In this document: in pieces, positions 15,366 to 23,933 of the stretch | How the letters are laid out: each line of letters opens with the position of its first letter | Numbering within the stretch: position 1 is the first letter of the stretch | IMG/VR virus record: IMGVR_UViG_3300028025_004080 | Location: 1 to 29,376 of that record | Length of the DNA: 29,376 nt | From: a virus | Direction: 5' to 3' (one strand) | Program-made: the position numbers and the translations under genes | The notes under the pieces: generated by a model | What the model was told of the DNA's origin: nothing | What the model saw: only the letters and a program-made list of their open reading frames with translations | Database searches by the model: none

Positions 15366-16076
15366 ATGAAATCTATTGATATTTATGGTGATGGAATTGG
15401 TAAAGTAGAACTTGTAGACTATATGGGTTCAGACCTTACTGTTGTAAACTCAGCCCGCGTATCTTTTGGTAAACATAAAGAGGAGTTAGATGAAAAAGAT
15501 GAGAAACTTATCGATTATCTTATTCGTCATAAGCATACTTCTGTATTGGAGCACAATCTAATTACTTTTAGATTTAAAGTTCCTTTATTTGTTCGCTCAC
15601 AACATCATAGGCATCGCACTTGGTCTTACAATGAAATTAGTAGAAGGTACACAGACTTTAATATTGAGTTCTATGAACCAAAGGAATACAGACTACAACA
15701 TGCTTCAAATCGTCAAGCTTCAACTAATGAGACATTTAACCCAAAGTTCTACAATGATGGGTTTGGTATCGAACACTCTGCAACTACAATTGTTGCTGGA
15801 CACTTCAAGCACAGTCTTACTCTTTTCAATAAGTTAATTGAGCATGGAGTGTGTAGAGAACAAGCAAGAATGGTACTGCCACAAGCAATGTATACAGAGT
15901 ACTATGGAACAGTAAATCTTGGTAATCTACTTAAGTTTATTGATCTCAGAAGCCACGAAGGCGCACAATGGGAAATTCAAAAAGTTGCTGAGGCTTGTTT
16001 AGAAATTGCAAGTGAACTTTATCCAAAGACAGTTGCGGCTTATAGAAAGATTGTAAATGAAAGGCATAGTTCATAA
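15366..16076 (+). CDS. thyX: Flavin-dependent thymidylate synthase ThyX
   Basis: The 236-residue protein contains the ThyX signature RHR-x2-S-x-NE-x-S-x-RY at 82-95 (RHRTWSYNEISRRY). A later block, CREQARMVLPQAMYTEYYGT followed by FIDLRSHEGAQWEI, holds the FAD- and dUMP-binding Arg and Gln residues. ThyX methylates dUMP to dTMP using FAD, NADPH and methylenetetrahydrofolate. The dUMP could come from the dUTPase and the deaminase in the same genome. The start is one base after the membrane gene, with AGAGGAA. The last 20 bases overlap the next gene. Confidence 0.95.
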   Translation: MKSIDIYGDGIGKVELVDYMGSDLTVVNSARVSFGKHKEELDEKDEKLIDYLIRHKHTSVLEHNLITFRFKVPLFVRSQHHRHRTWSYNEISRRYTDFNIEFYEPKEYRLQHASNRQASTNETFNPKFYNDGFGIEHSATTIVAGHFKHSLTLFNKLIEHGVCREQARMVLPQAMYTEYYGTVNLGNLLKFIDLRSHEGAQWEIQKVAEACLEIASELYPKTVAAYRKIVNERHSS

Positions 16077-17007
16077 ATATGACAGAATAATAATAGGGGC
16101 TACTATAGAGTCCCTATTATATGCTCTATTTACGAGAACTCCAGTATTTTACGTTGTCCCAAAAGTCCCAACAACTTTCGATACGGCAACAATAGGAACA
16201 AGTTATAAAATACTGAAGATCTTTCCAGAACTAGTCGAAATAGTATCAAACAAAAACAAAGAACTAACCAGACCTCAAAAACAATTAATTTGGGGCAGGT
16301 TAGTTTTTTTGTTATCTATTCTTGGTCTTATGCCAGCTTCAAATTTACAAACAATAAGAATAGAAGATAATATTGTTAAATTAACAACCGAGAACTCTCG
16401 ATTAATTAAATTAGAAGTTAATAAAATTTTACTATTTGATGATGATGGAATTGAAGGTTTAGATCTACCACTAATTGAAAATACACGTTATGTTGTAAAA
16501 GACTTTATTCAATTCAATAATCTTAAATTTATAGATAAAGAGTATGATGTAATTTATACTGATTATGATACCGTAAATCAAATTTGGTTTTTAAAATCAA
16601 AAGATAAAAGAAGAAAGTTTGATGGTTGTCTTGTTTCGTATTGCGAAGATCTAAAAGATCTTCAAGATAATTTAAATGATTATAATATTAAATTTATTTT
16701 AAAAGAACAGTTTAAACAATATAATTTAAAAGGCAGAGAAAACGGTTATGCTGATTCTGGTAAGCAAAAACATAGACCAGTTTCTTATAAATTTACAGAA
16801 AGAATAATACAAAAAGAAAAATGTAATGTTTATGAAAACACACAGTATTTAACTTTTATGAATTATTCTGTTCAAGAAATAATGATTATGTTTGATAAAA
16901 TACCATACAGAGAGTATATGTTATGCGAGAAATTGTTGAAGATCAGTACACAACGCCGAAAATCGCGCACCTCGCAGGGATCGTACCGATTGCGGGTAAA
17001 GCCTTAG
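16057..17007 (+). CDS. Unknown protein with Rossmann-like N-terminus
   Basis: 316 residues. The N-terminal KYDRIIIGATIESLLYALF (8-26) has the look of a dinucleotide-binding beta-alpha start, like flavoproteins, but with GAT in place of GxGxxG. The rest is Lys/Ile/Asn-rich with no motif that I recognise. The last 28 residues, including LLKISTQRRKSRTSQGS, are encoded in an 85-base overlap with the next gene and look like a by-product of its frame. It may work with the next protein, since the two are coupled. Function unknown. Confidence 0.65.
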   Translation: MKGIVHKYDRIIIGATIESLLYALFTRTPVFYVVPKVPTTFDTATIGTSYKILKIFPELVEIVSNKNKELTRPQKQLIWGRLVFLLSILGLMPASNLQTIRIEDNIVKLTTENSRLIKLEVNKILLFDDDGIEGLDLPLIENTRYVVKDFIQFNNLKFIDKEYDVIYTDYDTVNQIWFLKSKDKRRKFDGCLVSYCEDLKDLQDNLNDYNIKFILKEQFKQYNLKGRENGYADSGKQKHRPVSYKFTERIIQKEKCNVYENTQYLTFMNYSVQEIMIMFDKIPYREYMLCEKLLKISTQRRKSRTSQGSYRLRVKP

Positions 17008-17816
17008 ATTTTCAAATGCCTTGGCACGATGCTATGATGCCACTTGCACCAAATTATATAGCAGCAGAAAGAGCAATACTTGAGTGTGCTTGGGCTGGTT
17101 GTGAAACTATTTGGGTTGTTTGTAATGAAGACATAGCAAGAGTTATAAAGAATAAAATTGGAGAGTTTGTTTACGACCCAGTTAGAAGTTATTTTAAACA
17201 TAAAATGCCAGATGGTAAAATAAGCACTATGTTTAAAAAAATACCAATTTACTATGTCCCAGTATTTACAAAGAATAGAGCAAAATTAAGTCTCCCTTAT
17301 TCTGTTATACAGGGTGCTTATAATGCTTACCACGCAAGTTGGGTATTATCCAAGTGGATGCTACCAGCTATGTATTATGTAGCATTTCCATATGGTGTTT
17401 ATTCTCCAAAAATTGTATCAAAGAACAGAGAAAGATTATCTACATATACAAACTATCTTGTAACTAATAGTAACGGAAAAACGGTATTAGATGGTGAGTA
17501 CTTGGGTTTTACATTTTCACGAAAACAATATAAAGAATTTAGAAATATAATAACCAAGAAAAAGGTAGATAAAGATTGGATTGATTATAATCTTGACGAC
17601 GTTTTTAACCGAGTTATTGTAACAGAACATGAGCCAGTGAAGATTAAAAACTATCACAACATTTCAAATTGGGATGGTTATTGTAAATTTTTAGGTTCTG
17701 ATCAAACTAAATACTATACTAATAATACAATAAAAAAGTATTTTGTTGACAAGTCTTACACGTTGTATGGTATGATAGATGAATTAGAGGAGGAAGAACA
17801 AGATGGGAATGTTTGA
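16923..17816 (+). CDS. Unknown protein, possibly nucleotidyltransferase-like
   Basis: 297 residues. The N-terminal part HLAGIVPIAGKALDF (16-30), MPWHDAMMPLAPNYIAAERAILECAWAGCETIWVVCNEDI reads like the first half of a sugar-nucleotide transferase: a strand, a Gly/Pro loop, a helix starting with AERA, then a strand with IWVV. The canonical GxGTR loop is absent. The C-terminal two thirds are AT-rich with many aromatic residues, ending in an acidic tail. The start at 16923 is required to include the strand at 18-22 and forces an 85-base overlap with the upstream gene. Enzyme class is an inference. Confidence 0.65.
   Translation: MREIVEDQYTTPKIAHLAGIVPIAGKALDFQMPWHDAMMPLAPNYIAAERAILECAWAGCETIWVVCNEDIARVIKNKIGEFVYDPVRSYFKHKMPDGKISTMFKKIPIYYVPVFTKNRAKLSLPYSVIQGAYNAYHASWVLSKWMLPAMYYVAFPYGVYSPKIVSKNRERLSTYTNYLVTNSNGKTVLDGEYLGFTFSRKQYKEFRNIITKKKVDKDWIDYNLDDVFNRVIVTEHEPVKIKNYHNISNWDGYCKFLGSDQTKYYTNNTIKKYFVDKSYTLYGMIDELEEEEQDGNV
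17746..17776 (+). promoter_or_regulatory. Candidate promoter upstream of the 17803-dnaE pair
   Basis: A perfect TTGACA (17746-17751), a long 19-base spacer and an extended -10, TGG-TATGAT (17768-17776). It lies in the 3' end of the preceding gene, so chance in AT-rich DNA is possible. A start near 17783 would precede GAGGAGG of the next gene. Confidence 0.35.
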
Positions 17817-18249
17817 TACTATTGAAGTTATTGAAGACATTAAAGACGGCCCAGATGCTGGTGAGTACCAAACTAAAGATCTTGGTTCTTACCTTGATAA
17901 TTATTTTATTAAAGATAATAGGCTTTGGTTAATTAAAAGAAGAATTGAAGTTGTACCAGAAGCCGAAAGAAAACATCCTGTACTTGGCATGTTTCGTTCT
18001 ATTGAAGAGGAAACAGTAGACCTTTGTTATCATGGATGGTTTGAAATGTACGGCCCTTATACAACTTGGAAACTTAAATTTACAGATGGAGAACTTATGC
18101 AAAGTATTTTTGTACCACACGATACTGATACAGCCCCTGTGAGTGGCAGTGCAGCAGAAGATTGCCAAGATGATACTGAAGAAGTAGTTGCACATTGGAA
18201 GGGTGATGGTTATGTTCCAGAACCAGACTATGACGACTACGAGGGGTAA
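17803..18249 (+). CDS. Conserved small phage protein of unknown function
   Basis: 148 residues beginning MGMFDTI, with EYQTKDLGSYLDNYFIK (about 21-37) a little further on. This opening is common in tailed-phage hypothetical proteins. The middle is predicted beta and the C-terminus is very acidic (DYDDYEG). No catalytic motif. It starts 9 bases after GGAGG, overlaps the upstream gene by 14 bases and abuts dnaE directly. Confidence 0.65.
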   Translation: MGMFDTIEVIEDIKDGPDAGEYQTKDLGSYLDNYFIKDNRLWLIKRRIEVVPEAERKHPVLGMFRSIEEETVDLCYHGWFEMYGPYTTWKLKFTDGELMQSIFVPHDTDTAPVSGSAAEDCQDDTEEVVAHWKGDGYVPEPDYDDYEG

Positions 18250-21200
18250 ATGAATAACGAAATTAAGTTTGTTGGACTTCACGCACATTCTGTAGCAGGT
18301 TCAATCTTTGATGGTATGGGATATCCACCAGACCACATGGACTTTGCTTATTCTAATGGAATGAATGCACTTGCTTTGACTGACCACGGAAATATGAATG
18401 GTCTTTCGTGGCAAGTTCTACATGCAAAAAAGATGAAAAAGGAAGGTAAGGACTTCAAACCTATTTTTGGTGTTGAGGCTTACTTTATTCCTTCTATTGA
18501 AGATTGGCGTGCAGAATATGAAAAGCATAAGGAAGATAAGAAGAACAAGACGGAAGATGAATCCGTAACAGGTGCAATTGTAGAGGATGAAGGTGCATCA
18601 AAGAAGGAGATTAAGTCTCTTCTTAATCGTCGTCGTCACCTTGTTCTTCTCGCAATGAATCAGCAGGGTCTAAATAACATTTTCAAGCTTGTTTCTGAAA
18701 GTTACAAGACTGAAAATTATTATCGCTATCCTCGCATGGATTACACAATGCTAGAGAAGTACAATGAGGGTGTAATTGCCCTTTCTGCTTGTCTTGGCGG
18801 TGTTTATGCTGGATGTTATTGGGAGAATAAAGACAAGGGTGAGGAAGCAATTCTTGATTCTTTTCGCACAGTAACCAAGCGAATGGTTTCCATTTTTGGT
18901 GACCGTTGGTATGGCGAGCTACAATGGAATAATGTACCAGAGCAGCACATTCTAAATAAGTATATTATCAAGATGCACGAAGAGTTTGGTATTCAACTTG
19001 TAACTACTTGTGACAGTCATTATCCAAATCCAGATGCTTGGAAAGACCGTGAGCTTTATAAGCGTCTTGGTTGGCTAGGTAAAGGCAAGCCAGAGTGGGC
19101 AGAGGGGAATTCAGAACTTCCTGCTGGTGTTGATGAAATTGGATACGAACTTTATCCAAAGAATGGCGAGCAAGTATTTGAGTCTTTTCAAAAGTATTCA
19201 AAAGAATGTGGTGTACATTATCAACAGAGCCTAGTTCTTGAAAGCATAACAAATAGTTATAAAATTGCACACGAACGTATTGAAAGCTTTATGCCAGATA
19301 ATACCGTTAGACTTCCTAACTTTGTAGTACCTGCTGGTTATACTGCTGGTGAGGCTCTACGTCATTATTGTATGGAAGGTATGCGTAATCTTGGTCTACT
19401 TGATAAGCCAAATTACATTAAGCAACTTGACCAAGAACTTGATGTTATTGAAGACAGAGGGTTTAGCAAATACTTCCTCACAATGAAGGCTATTTCTGAT
19501 AAAGCTCAAGGAATGCAACTAGTTGGCCCAGGCCGTGGTTCTGCTGCTGGTTCACTTGTTTCTTATGTACTTGGAATTACTCAAGTAGACCCAATTAAAC
19601 ATGGTCTTCTATTTGAGCGTTTTATGACAAAGAATCAAGATGGATTCCCAGACATTGACTATGACGTTTCTGACCCAATGGTTCTTAAAGACGTTCTAAT
19701 CAAAGAGTGGGGAGATACTACGGTAGTTCCAATTTCTAACTGGAATACTCTACAACTTAAATCTCTTGTTAAAGACATTAGCAAGTTTTACAATATTGAA
19801 TTCAAAGAGGTAAATGAAGTCACTTCTAAAATGATGCTTGAGGCTACACCACTTGCCAAGCAAAAGCATGGGATCAAATCTGGTGTTTATACACCAACAT
19901 TTGAGGAGGTAAAAGAGTATTCTGTAACACTACAGGGATTCCTCAAAAAGTATCCACATATTGCAAATCACATTAATGCTCTTTATGGACAAGTTCGTTC
20001 TTGTTCCCGTCATGCTGGTGGTGTTGTAGTTGGTGAGAATCTTGATCAATACATGCCTCTGATTAATTCTGATGGTGTACGTCAAACTCCTTGGTCAGAG
20101 GGTCAAAACGTTCGTCACCTTGAACCAATGGGATTTATCAAATTTGACATTCTTGGTATTGCTTCTTTGCGAATGATTGAAGGTGCAATTCGACACATTC
20201 TTAAGCGTACAAAGGGAATTAAAAACCCAACATTTGAAGATGTTAAGGCTTTCTACAATGAAAACCTACATCCAGATAAAATGAACATGAGCGACAAGAA
20301 AGTTTACAAGAATGTATTTGAGAAAGGCAATTTTGCTGGAGTATTTCAATTTACAGAAGCACCAGTTCAAGAATTCTGTAAGAAAGTAAAGCCAAAGAAT
20401 ATCATCGATGTATCAGCAATTACTTCTATTTACCGTCCTGGCCCTCTTGGAGCAGATGTAGACAAACTCTACATTGCAGCAGTAGAAGACCCAGAAAGCA
20501 TTAAATATGTTCATCCAATAATTAAAGAAGTAACAAAGCAAACTCATGGCTTTTTGATCTTCCAAGAGCAAATTGCTATTCTTGCTCACAAACTTGGTAA
20601 AGATGTTGACCTAGATGAAGGAAACAAACTTCGTAAACTTCTAACCAAGAAAGGAACAGGTAAAGGATTTGAGGAAAAAGACAAGATTCATCACAAATTT
20701 ATCGAAGGTTGTGTGGAAAAGGGTATTGATAAAAAAGAAGCGCAGAAACTTTGGGAAACATTTGAGTATTTTTCGGGTTACGGCTTCAATAAGTCTCATG
20801 CCGTTTGTTATTCGATCCTTTCATATCAATGTGCTTGGCTTTTAACTTATTATAAAGCAGAATGGATGGCAGCATTTTTGGATAAAGAGGATGCAAAGAA
20901 TAAAGAGTATGCAATTAATCTTGCAAAATCTATGGGCTTCAAGATTGAGCCTCTAAACATCAATACTTCTGGTATGGTTTGGGAGATTTCTGAAGATGGA
21001 GAAACACTAATTCAGCCTCTTTCTTCGATTAAAGGTCTTGGAGAAGTAGCAATTCAACAAATCTTCAATAATCGACCATTCAAGACAGTTGAGGACTTTA
21101 TTTTCAACGAGAACATTGTTTATAGCAAACTCAACAAAAAAGCTCTTGATGTTCTGATTCGTTCTGGTGCTTGTAGTACTTTGATAGACGAAAGATTTAC

Positions 21201-21669
21201 AGGTGCCAAACATTTCTGGTCAGCAGTAGCAGTTGATAGACCTCGTAAACTCAAGAATCTTATCGAGAACATTGAAACCTATAAACCAGAAGGTGAATTC
21301 TCAAATGAAGAAAAAATTGAGTATCTTACAGAACTAACTGGTGTTTATCCAATGAATCTTGTTGTATCTCCAGAAATTATGATTAGACTTCAAGAAAAGA
21401 TGGTTCCACCAATTTCTGAGTATGATGAAGAACTAGGACTTGCTTGGTTTGTTGTACGAGAGATTGAAAAGAAGAAAACAGCAACTGGTAAAGATTATTG
21501 GGTTCTTAATACAATTGACAGTACAAATACCGAAGTTAAAATTAAATGCTGGGGTATAAAAGAAAAAGACATTGTGTTTACTAATCGTCCTTATATGGTA
21601 AAACCAAATTATGATGATTGGGGATTTAGTGTGAATAATGTAGCCAAACAACTTAGATTGTTGGCATAA
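18250..21669 (+). CDS. dnaE: DNA polymerase III alpha subunit (DnaE) with apparently intact PHP domain
   Basis: 1139 residues, near the length of E. coli DnaE (1160). The polymerase motif GPGRGS is at 426-431. The metal-binding Asp residues are in PDIDYD (467-472) and KFDILG (Asp633). The N-terminal PHP domain keeps its putative metal ligands: H11-x-H13, TDHGN (44-48), GVEAY (Glu76), H130, Cys181 and CDSHY (255-259). In Thermus and related DnaE proteins this set gives a proofreading exonuclease, whereas it is degenerate in E. coli. A charged insertion occupies about 86-120. C-terminal helix-hairpin-helix and OB-type regions follow. It is the likely main replicase, an unusual choice beside T4-type gp32/gp41. 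A strong terminator follows. Confidence 0.95.
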   Translation: MNNEIKFVGLHAHSVAGSIFDGMGYPPDHMDFAYSNGMNALALTDHGNMNGLSWQVLHAKKMKKEGKDFKPIFGVEAYFIPSIEDWRAEYEKHKEDKKNKTEDESVTGAIVEDEGASKKEIKSLLNRRRHLVLLAMNQQGLNNIFKLVSESYKTENYYRYPRMDYTMLEKYNEGVIALSACLGGVYAGCYWENKDKGEEAILDSFRTVTKRMVSIFGDRWYGELQWNNVPEQHILNKYIIKMHEEFGIQLVTTCDSHYPNPDAWKDRELYKRLGWLGKGKPEWAEGNSELPAGVDEIGYELYPKNGEQVFESFQKYSKECGVHYQQSLVLESITNSYKIAHERIESFMPDNTVRLPNFVVPAGYTAGEALRHYCMEGMRNLGLLDKPNYIKQLDQELDVIEDRGFSKYFLTMKAISDKAQGMQLVGPGRGSAAGSLVSYVLGITQVDPIKHGLLFERFMTKNQDGFPDIDYDVSDPMVLKDVLIKEWGDTTVVPISNWNTLQLKSLVKDISKFYNIEFKEVNEVTSKMMLEATPLAKQKHGIKSGVYTPTFEEVKEYSVTLQGFLKKYPHIANHINALYGQVRSCSRHAGGVVVGENLDQYMPLINSDGVRQTPWSEGQNVRHLEPMGFIKFDILGIASLRMIEGAIRHILKRTKGIKNPTFEDVKAFYNENLHPDKMNMSDKKVYKNVFEKGNFAGVFQFTEAPVQEFCKKVKPKNIIDVSAITSIYRPGPLGADVDKLYIAAVEDPESIKYVHPIIKEVTKQTHGFLIFQEQIAILAHKLGKDVDLDEGNKLRKLLTKKGTGKGFEEKDKIHHKFIEGCVEKGIDKKEAQKLWETFEYFSGYGFNKSHAVCYSILSYQCAWLLTYYKAEWMAAFLDKEDAKNKEYAINLAKSMGFKIEPLNINTSGMVWEISEDGETLIQPLSSIKGLGEVAIQQIFNNRPFKTVEDFIFNENIVYSKLNKKALDVLIRSGACSTLIDERFTGAKHFWSAVAVDRPRKLKNLIENIETYKPEGEFSNEEKIEYLTELTGVYPMNLVVSPEIMIRLQEKMVPPISEYDEELGLAWFVVREIEKKKTATGKDYWVLNTIDSTNTEVKIKCWGIKEKDIVFTNRPYMVKPNYDDWGFSVNNVAKQLRLLA

Positions 21670-21690
21670 TTGATGGTTCCTTACTATTTA
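21661..21690 (+). promoter_or_regulatory. Weak candidate promoter nested in the dnaE terminator
   Basis: TTGGCA (21661-21666, 5 of 6), 18-base spacer, TATTTA (21685-21690, 3 of 6) in the hairpin loop. The geometry matches the other nested promoters but the -10 is poor. Confidence 0.3.
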
Positions 21691-21711
21691 ATTGGTAAGG
21701 AACCATTTTTT
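21673..21711 (+). terminator. Rho-independent terminator after dnaE
   Basis: A perfect 12-bp stem (21673-21684 with 21695-21706), a 10-base loop and six T. The 3' arm contains TAAGGA, the probable Shine-Dalgarno of the ATG at 21712. Confidence 0.85.
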
Positions 21712-22248
21712 ATGAAAAGAATAACAGAGGCGCAAATCAGACAAGTAATCAGAGAAGAAATACTTGGATTATTAAATGAGATACAGGCTTATGAAAGATA
21801 CCCAGAAATGGCACCAGAAAGCATAAGAAATAAAGGTGAATATTTAGGAAACATTACAGTTGAACAACTAATAAATGTGCTAGAAAAATTACCTGCCCCA
21901 TATACTTTAAATCAATTTGAATTTATGCAATTAAACTTTGATAAAAGACAAAAACCAATACTTCAAAATCAAGTTCACATTTTTAAATCAAATGTAGGTG
22001 ATTACTATTCATTTGCTTATTATGATGGTGATGGTTATCGTGACTTAACTTTATCACCAAAAAATGTTACAGGGCCAGCAAGCGGCAGATTTGAAACAAA
22101 ACCAAATGATTATATTTTTAAAGCTGTGCAAGAACAATACTCAAACAAAATTAGAATGCCTCATGCTAGTATTTCTTCTAACAAACCATTAGATACATCT
22201 GGAAATATTGCTGGTCTACCAAAAGACTTGCCTAGACCAGAAAGATAA
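21712..22248 (+). CDS. Tagged unknown protein, likely virion-associated
   Basis: 178 residues from the ATG at 21712. An in-frame ATG at 21673 would translate the terminator hairpin and is rejected. The N-terminus MKRITEAQIRQVIREEILGLLNE is an amphipathic helix with I-R-x-x-I-R-E-E and L-x-E features, closely similar to the C-termini of the phosphatase (1999) and acidic protein (28081). The remainder has a segment QVHIFKSNVGDYYSFAYYDGDGYRDLTLS, likely beta, and a Pro-rich end. Unknown function. It is a one-gene unit between two terminator/promoter elements. Confidence 0.65.
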   Translation: MKRITEAQIRQVIREEILGLLNEIQAYERYPEMAPESIRNKGEYLGNITVEQLINVLEKLPAPYTLNQFEFMQLNFDKRQKPILQNQVHIFKSNVGDYYSFAYYDGDGYRDLTLSPKNVTGPASGRFETKPNDYIFKAVQEQYSNKIRMPHASISSNKPLDTSGNIAGLPKDLPRPER

Positions 22249-22250
22249 GC

Positions 22251-22279
22251 TTGACACCCTAACCCTCCTTAGATAGTAT
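22251..22279 (+). promoter_or_regulatory. Promoter nested in terminator-like hairpin, driving the uvdE unit
   Basis: A perfect TTGACA (22251-22256), 17-base spacer and TAGTAT (22274-22279, 5 of 6). The -10 lies in the hairpin loop. The expected start near 22286 coincides with the GGAGG that serves as Shine-Dalgarno, giving an extremely short leader. Confidence 0.65.
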
Positions 22280-22293
22280 GTCTCTGGAGGGTT
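22261..22293 (+). terminator. Terminator-like hairpin before uvdE
   Basis: AACCCTCC (22261-22268) pairs with GGAGGGTT (22286-22293). An extra AGA/TCT pairing sits inside the 17-base loop. The T tract is interrupted (TTTCTCTTG), so termination may be partial. The 3' arm sequesters the Shine-Dalgarno. Confidence 0.6.
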
Positions 22294-22297
22294 TCTC

Positions 22298-23218
22298 TTG
22301 TCTATCAACCTCGGCTATGCCTGCATCAATATGGGATTTTCTGAGCGTCCAGCAAAGTCCCGAATTACTACAAACCGTACAATGATTCGTAAGACGTTTG
22401 ACGCAAAGGGAATCAATTATGCTGGAGAACTTATCGAGCAGAATCTCAATGACCTGTATACGATCCTACAATGGAATACAGCAAACGGAATTGGGTTCTA
22501 TCGTATGTCCTCCGATATGTTTCCTTGGGCATCCGAATACGGTGTCGCTAATCTCCCGAACATTGAGCGTGTTGCAGCTCTTCTTCGTAAGTGTGGGGAA
22601 TATGCTATTTCCACAAATCAGCGACTTTCTTTCCATCCTGGCCCATTCAACAAGCTCACATCTTCTAATCCTTCTGTAACCGAAAATACCATCAAGGATT
22701 TGACGGTTCATGCAGACATTATGGATTTGATGGGTCTTTCTCGTACTCACTACAACAAGATCAACATTCACGTTGGAGCAACTTACAAGAATAAGCCTAT
22801 GGCTGTAGAGCAGTTTCTTCGTAATTTTGAACTTCTTGAAGATAAGATTAGGAGTCGTTTTACGCTTGAGAATGATGATAAGGAATCTCTGTATACTACT
22901 GAGGAACTTTACAATCTTGTCTACAAGCATACCAACATTCCTATTGTTTTTGACTACCATCATCATAAGCTAAATAATGGTGGTATGTCTGAAAAAGATG
23001 CACTTGAAATTGCAATCTCTACTTGGCAAAACATCAAGCCTGTGGTACATTACTCAGAATCGCGGGCAGAAGAGCAAAATATCAAGTGCCCAGCGCAAGC
23101 ACACTCTGATTATGTTTACAAGCGTATTGACACCTATGGTCACGATGTAGACATTATGATTGAAGCAAAGATGAAGGAACTTGCAGTATTCAAGTATCGC
23201 GAACTACATAATGTATGA
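22298..23218 (+). CDS. UV-damage endonuclease UvdE-like
   Basis: 306 residues from a TTG start, chosen because GGAGG ends 7 bases upstream and the N-terminus SINLGYACINMGF is the first UvdE strand. The TIM-barrel metal site residues follow in order: FHPG (His113), NIHVG (His158), LEND (Glu191), FDYHHH (219-223), HYSES (His251) and HSDYV (His269). UvdE nicks DNA 5' of UV photoproducts and other lesions. Its C-richer codons differ from those of the neighbours, possibly reflecting acquisition. It is the first gene of the 22298-28647 unit. The stop overlaps a micro-ORF. Confidence 0.92.
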   Translation: MSINLGYACINMGFSERPAKSRITTNRTMIRKTFDAKGINYAGELIEQNLNDLYTILQWNTANGIGFYRMSSDMFPWASEYGVANLPNIERVAALLRKCGEYAISTNQRLSFHPGPFNKLTSSNPSVTENTIKDLTVHADIMDLMGLSRTHYNKINIHVGATYKNKPMAVEQFLRNFELLEDKIRSRFTLENDDKESLYTTEELYNLVYKHTNIPIVFDYHHHKLNNGGMSEKDALEIAISTWQNIKPVVHYSESRAEEQNIKCPAQAHSDYVYKRIDTYGHDVDIMIEAKMKELAVFKYRELHNV

Positions 23219-23304
23219 TAGATTTGTTGCCAATTGTGTTTGTTTCGCTTTTTCCTTTAATGGTTCTACTTTACCTATCAAGAAACGATAAGGACGAAAA
23301 ATAA
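23215..23304 (+). CDS. 29-residue membrane micro-protein candidate
   Basis: ATG (23215) overlaps the uvdE stop (ATGA). TAA (23302-23304) overlaps the next start (TAATG). The peptide has a hydrophobic span of about 18 residues (LLPIVFVSLFPLMVLLYL) followed by a charged tail, SRNDKDEK. Coupling at both ends and a clean transmembrane pattern argue that it is translated. Function unknown; many phages encode such peptides. Confidence 0.5.
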   Translation: MIDLLPIVFVSLFPLMVLLYLSRNDKDEK

Positions 23305-23933
23305 TGAAACTTACTTTTATTTCTGACACGCACAATAAACATAACCAAGTTACAGTCCAAGAAACTGACATTTTGTTTCATACTGGTGATATGACCTCTA
23401 GAGGTAAACTACCAGAGGTAAAAGCGTTTCTTCATTGGTTCAACAAACAGCCAGCAGAACACAAAATATTAATTGCTGGTAATCATGATTGGTTATTTGC
23501 AAAAGACCCAAATACAGCTAAACTTCTTCTTGAAGAGTATCCAAATATTACTTACCTTCAAGATCAAACTGTTGTAATCAATAATCTAAGAATTTATGGT
23601 TCTCCTTGGCAACCACGCTTTTATGATTGGGCTTTTAATGCAGATAGCCCACAGCTTTATGAACTGTGGGATAAAATACCAGGAAATACTGACATTCTTT
23701 TAACTCACGGCCCACCACATAAATTTCTTGATCTTACTTATGATAATAGAAATGTCGGGTGTGAGATACTTCGCATGAATGTCTTGAAACGTGTGAAACC
23801 TATGATTCATGCTTTTGGACATATTCACGAAGCAAGACTAAAATTAAAGTTTGATGATACTACTTTTATCAATTCTTGTTGTCTTGATGATGATTACATT
23901 TATAAAAATGAACCAATTATTATGGAGATTTAA
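23304..23933 (+). CDS. Calcineurin-like metallophosphoesterase
   Basis: The 209-residue protein has all five metallophosphoesterase blocks: SDTH (Asp8, His10), TGD (27-29), GNHDW, a THGPPH block and GHIHE. These bind two metal ions and hydrolyse phosphomono- or diesters. Phage members act on nucleic acids, cyclic nucleotides or nucleotide signals, and the substrate cannot be told here. GATAAGGACG provides the Shine-Dalgarno. TAATG coupling occurs at both ends. Confidence 0.9.
   Translation: MKLTFISDTHNKHNQVTVQETDILFHTGDMTSRGKLPEVKAFLHWFNKQPAEHKILIAGNHDWLFAKDPNTAKLLLEEYPNITYLQDQTVVINNLRIYGSPWQPRFYDWAFNADSPQLYELWDKIPGNTDILLTHGPPHKFLDLTYDNRNVGCEILRMNVLKRVKPMIHAFGHIHEARLKLKFDDTTFINSCCLDDDYIYKNEPIIMEI

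Noticed and set aside
22466-22966. 166-residue minus-strand open frame inside uvdE
   Set aside because: It lies wholly inside a gene with a full set of UvdE metal-site motifs, has no family likeness and would be the only minus-strand gene.
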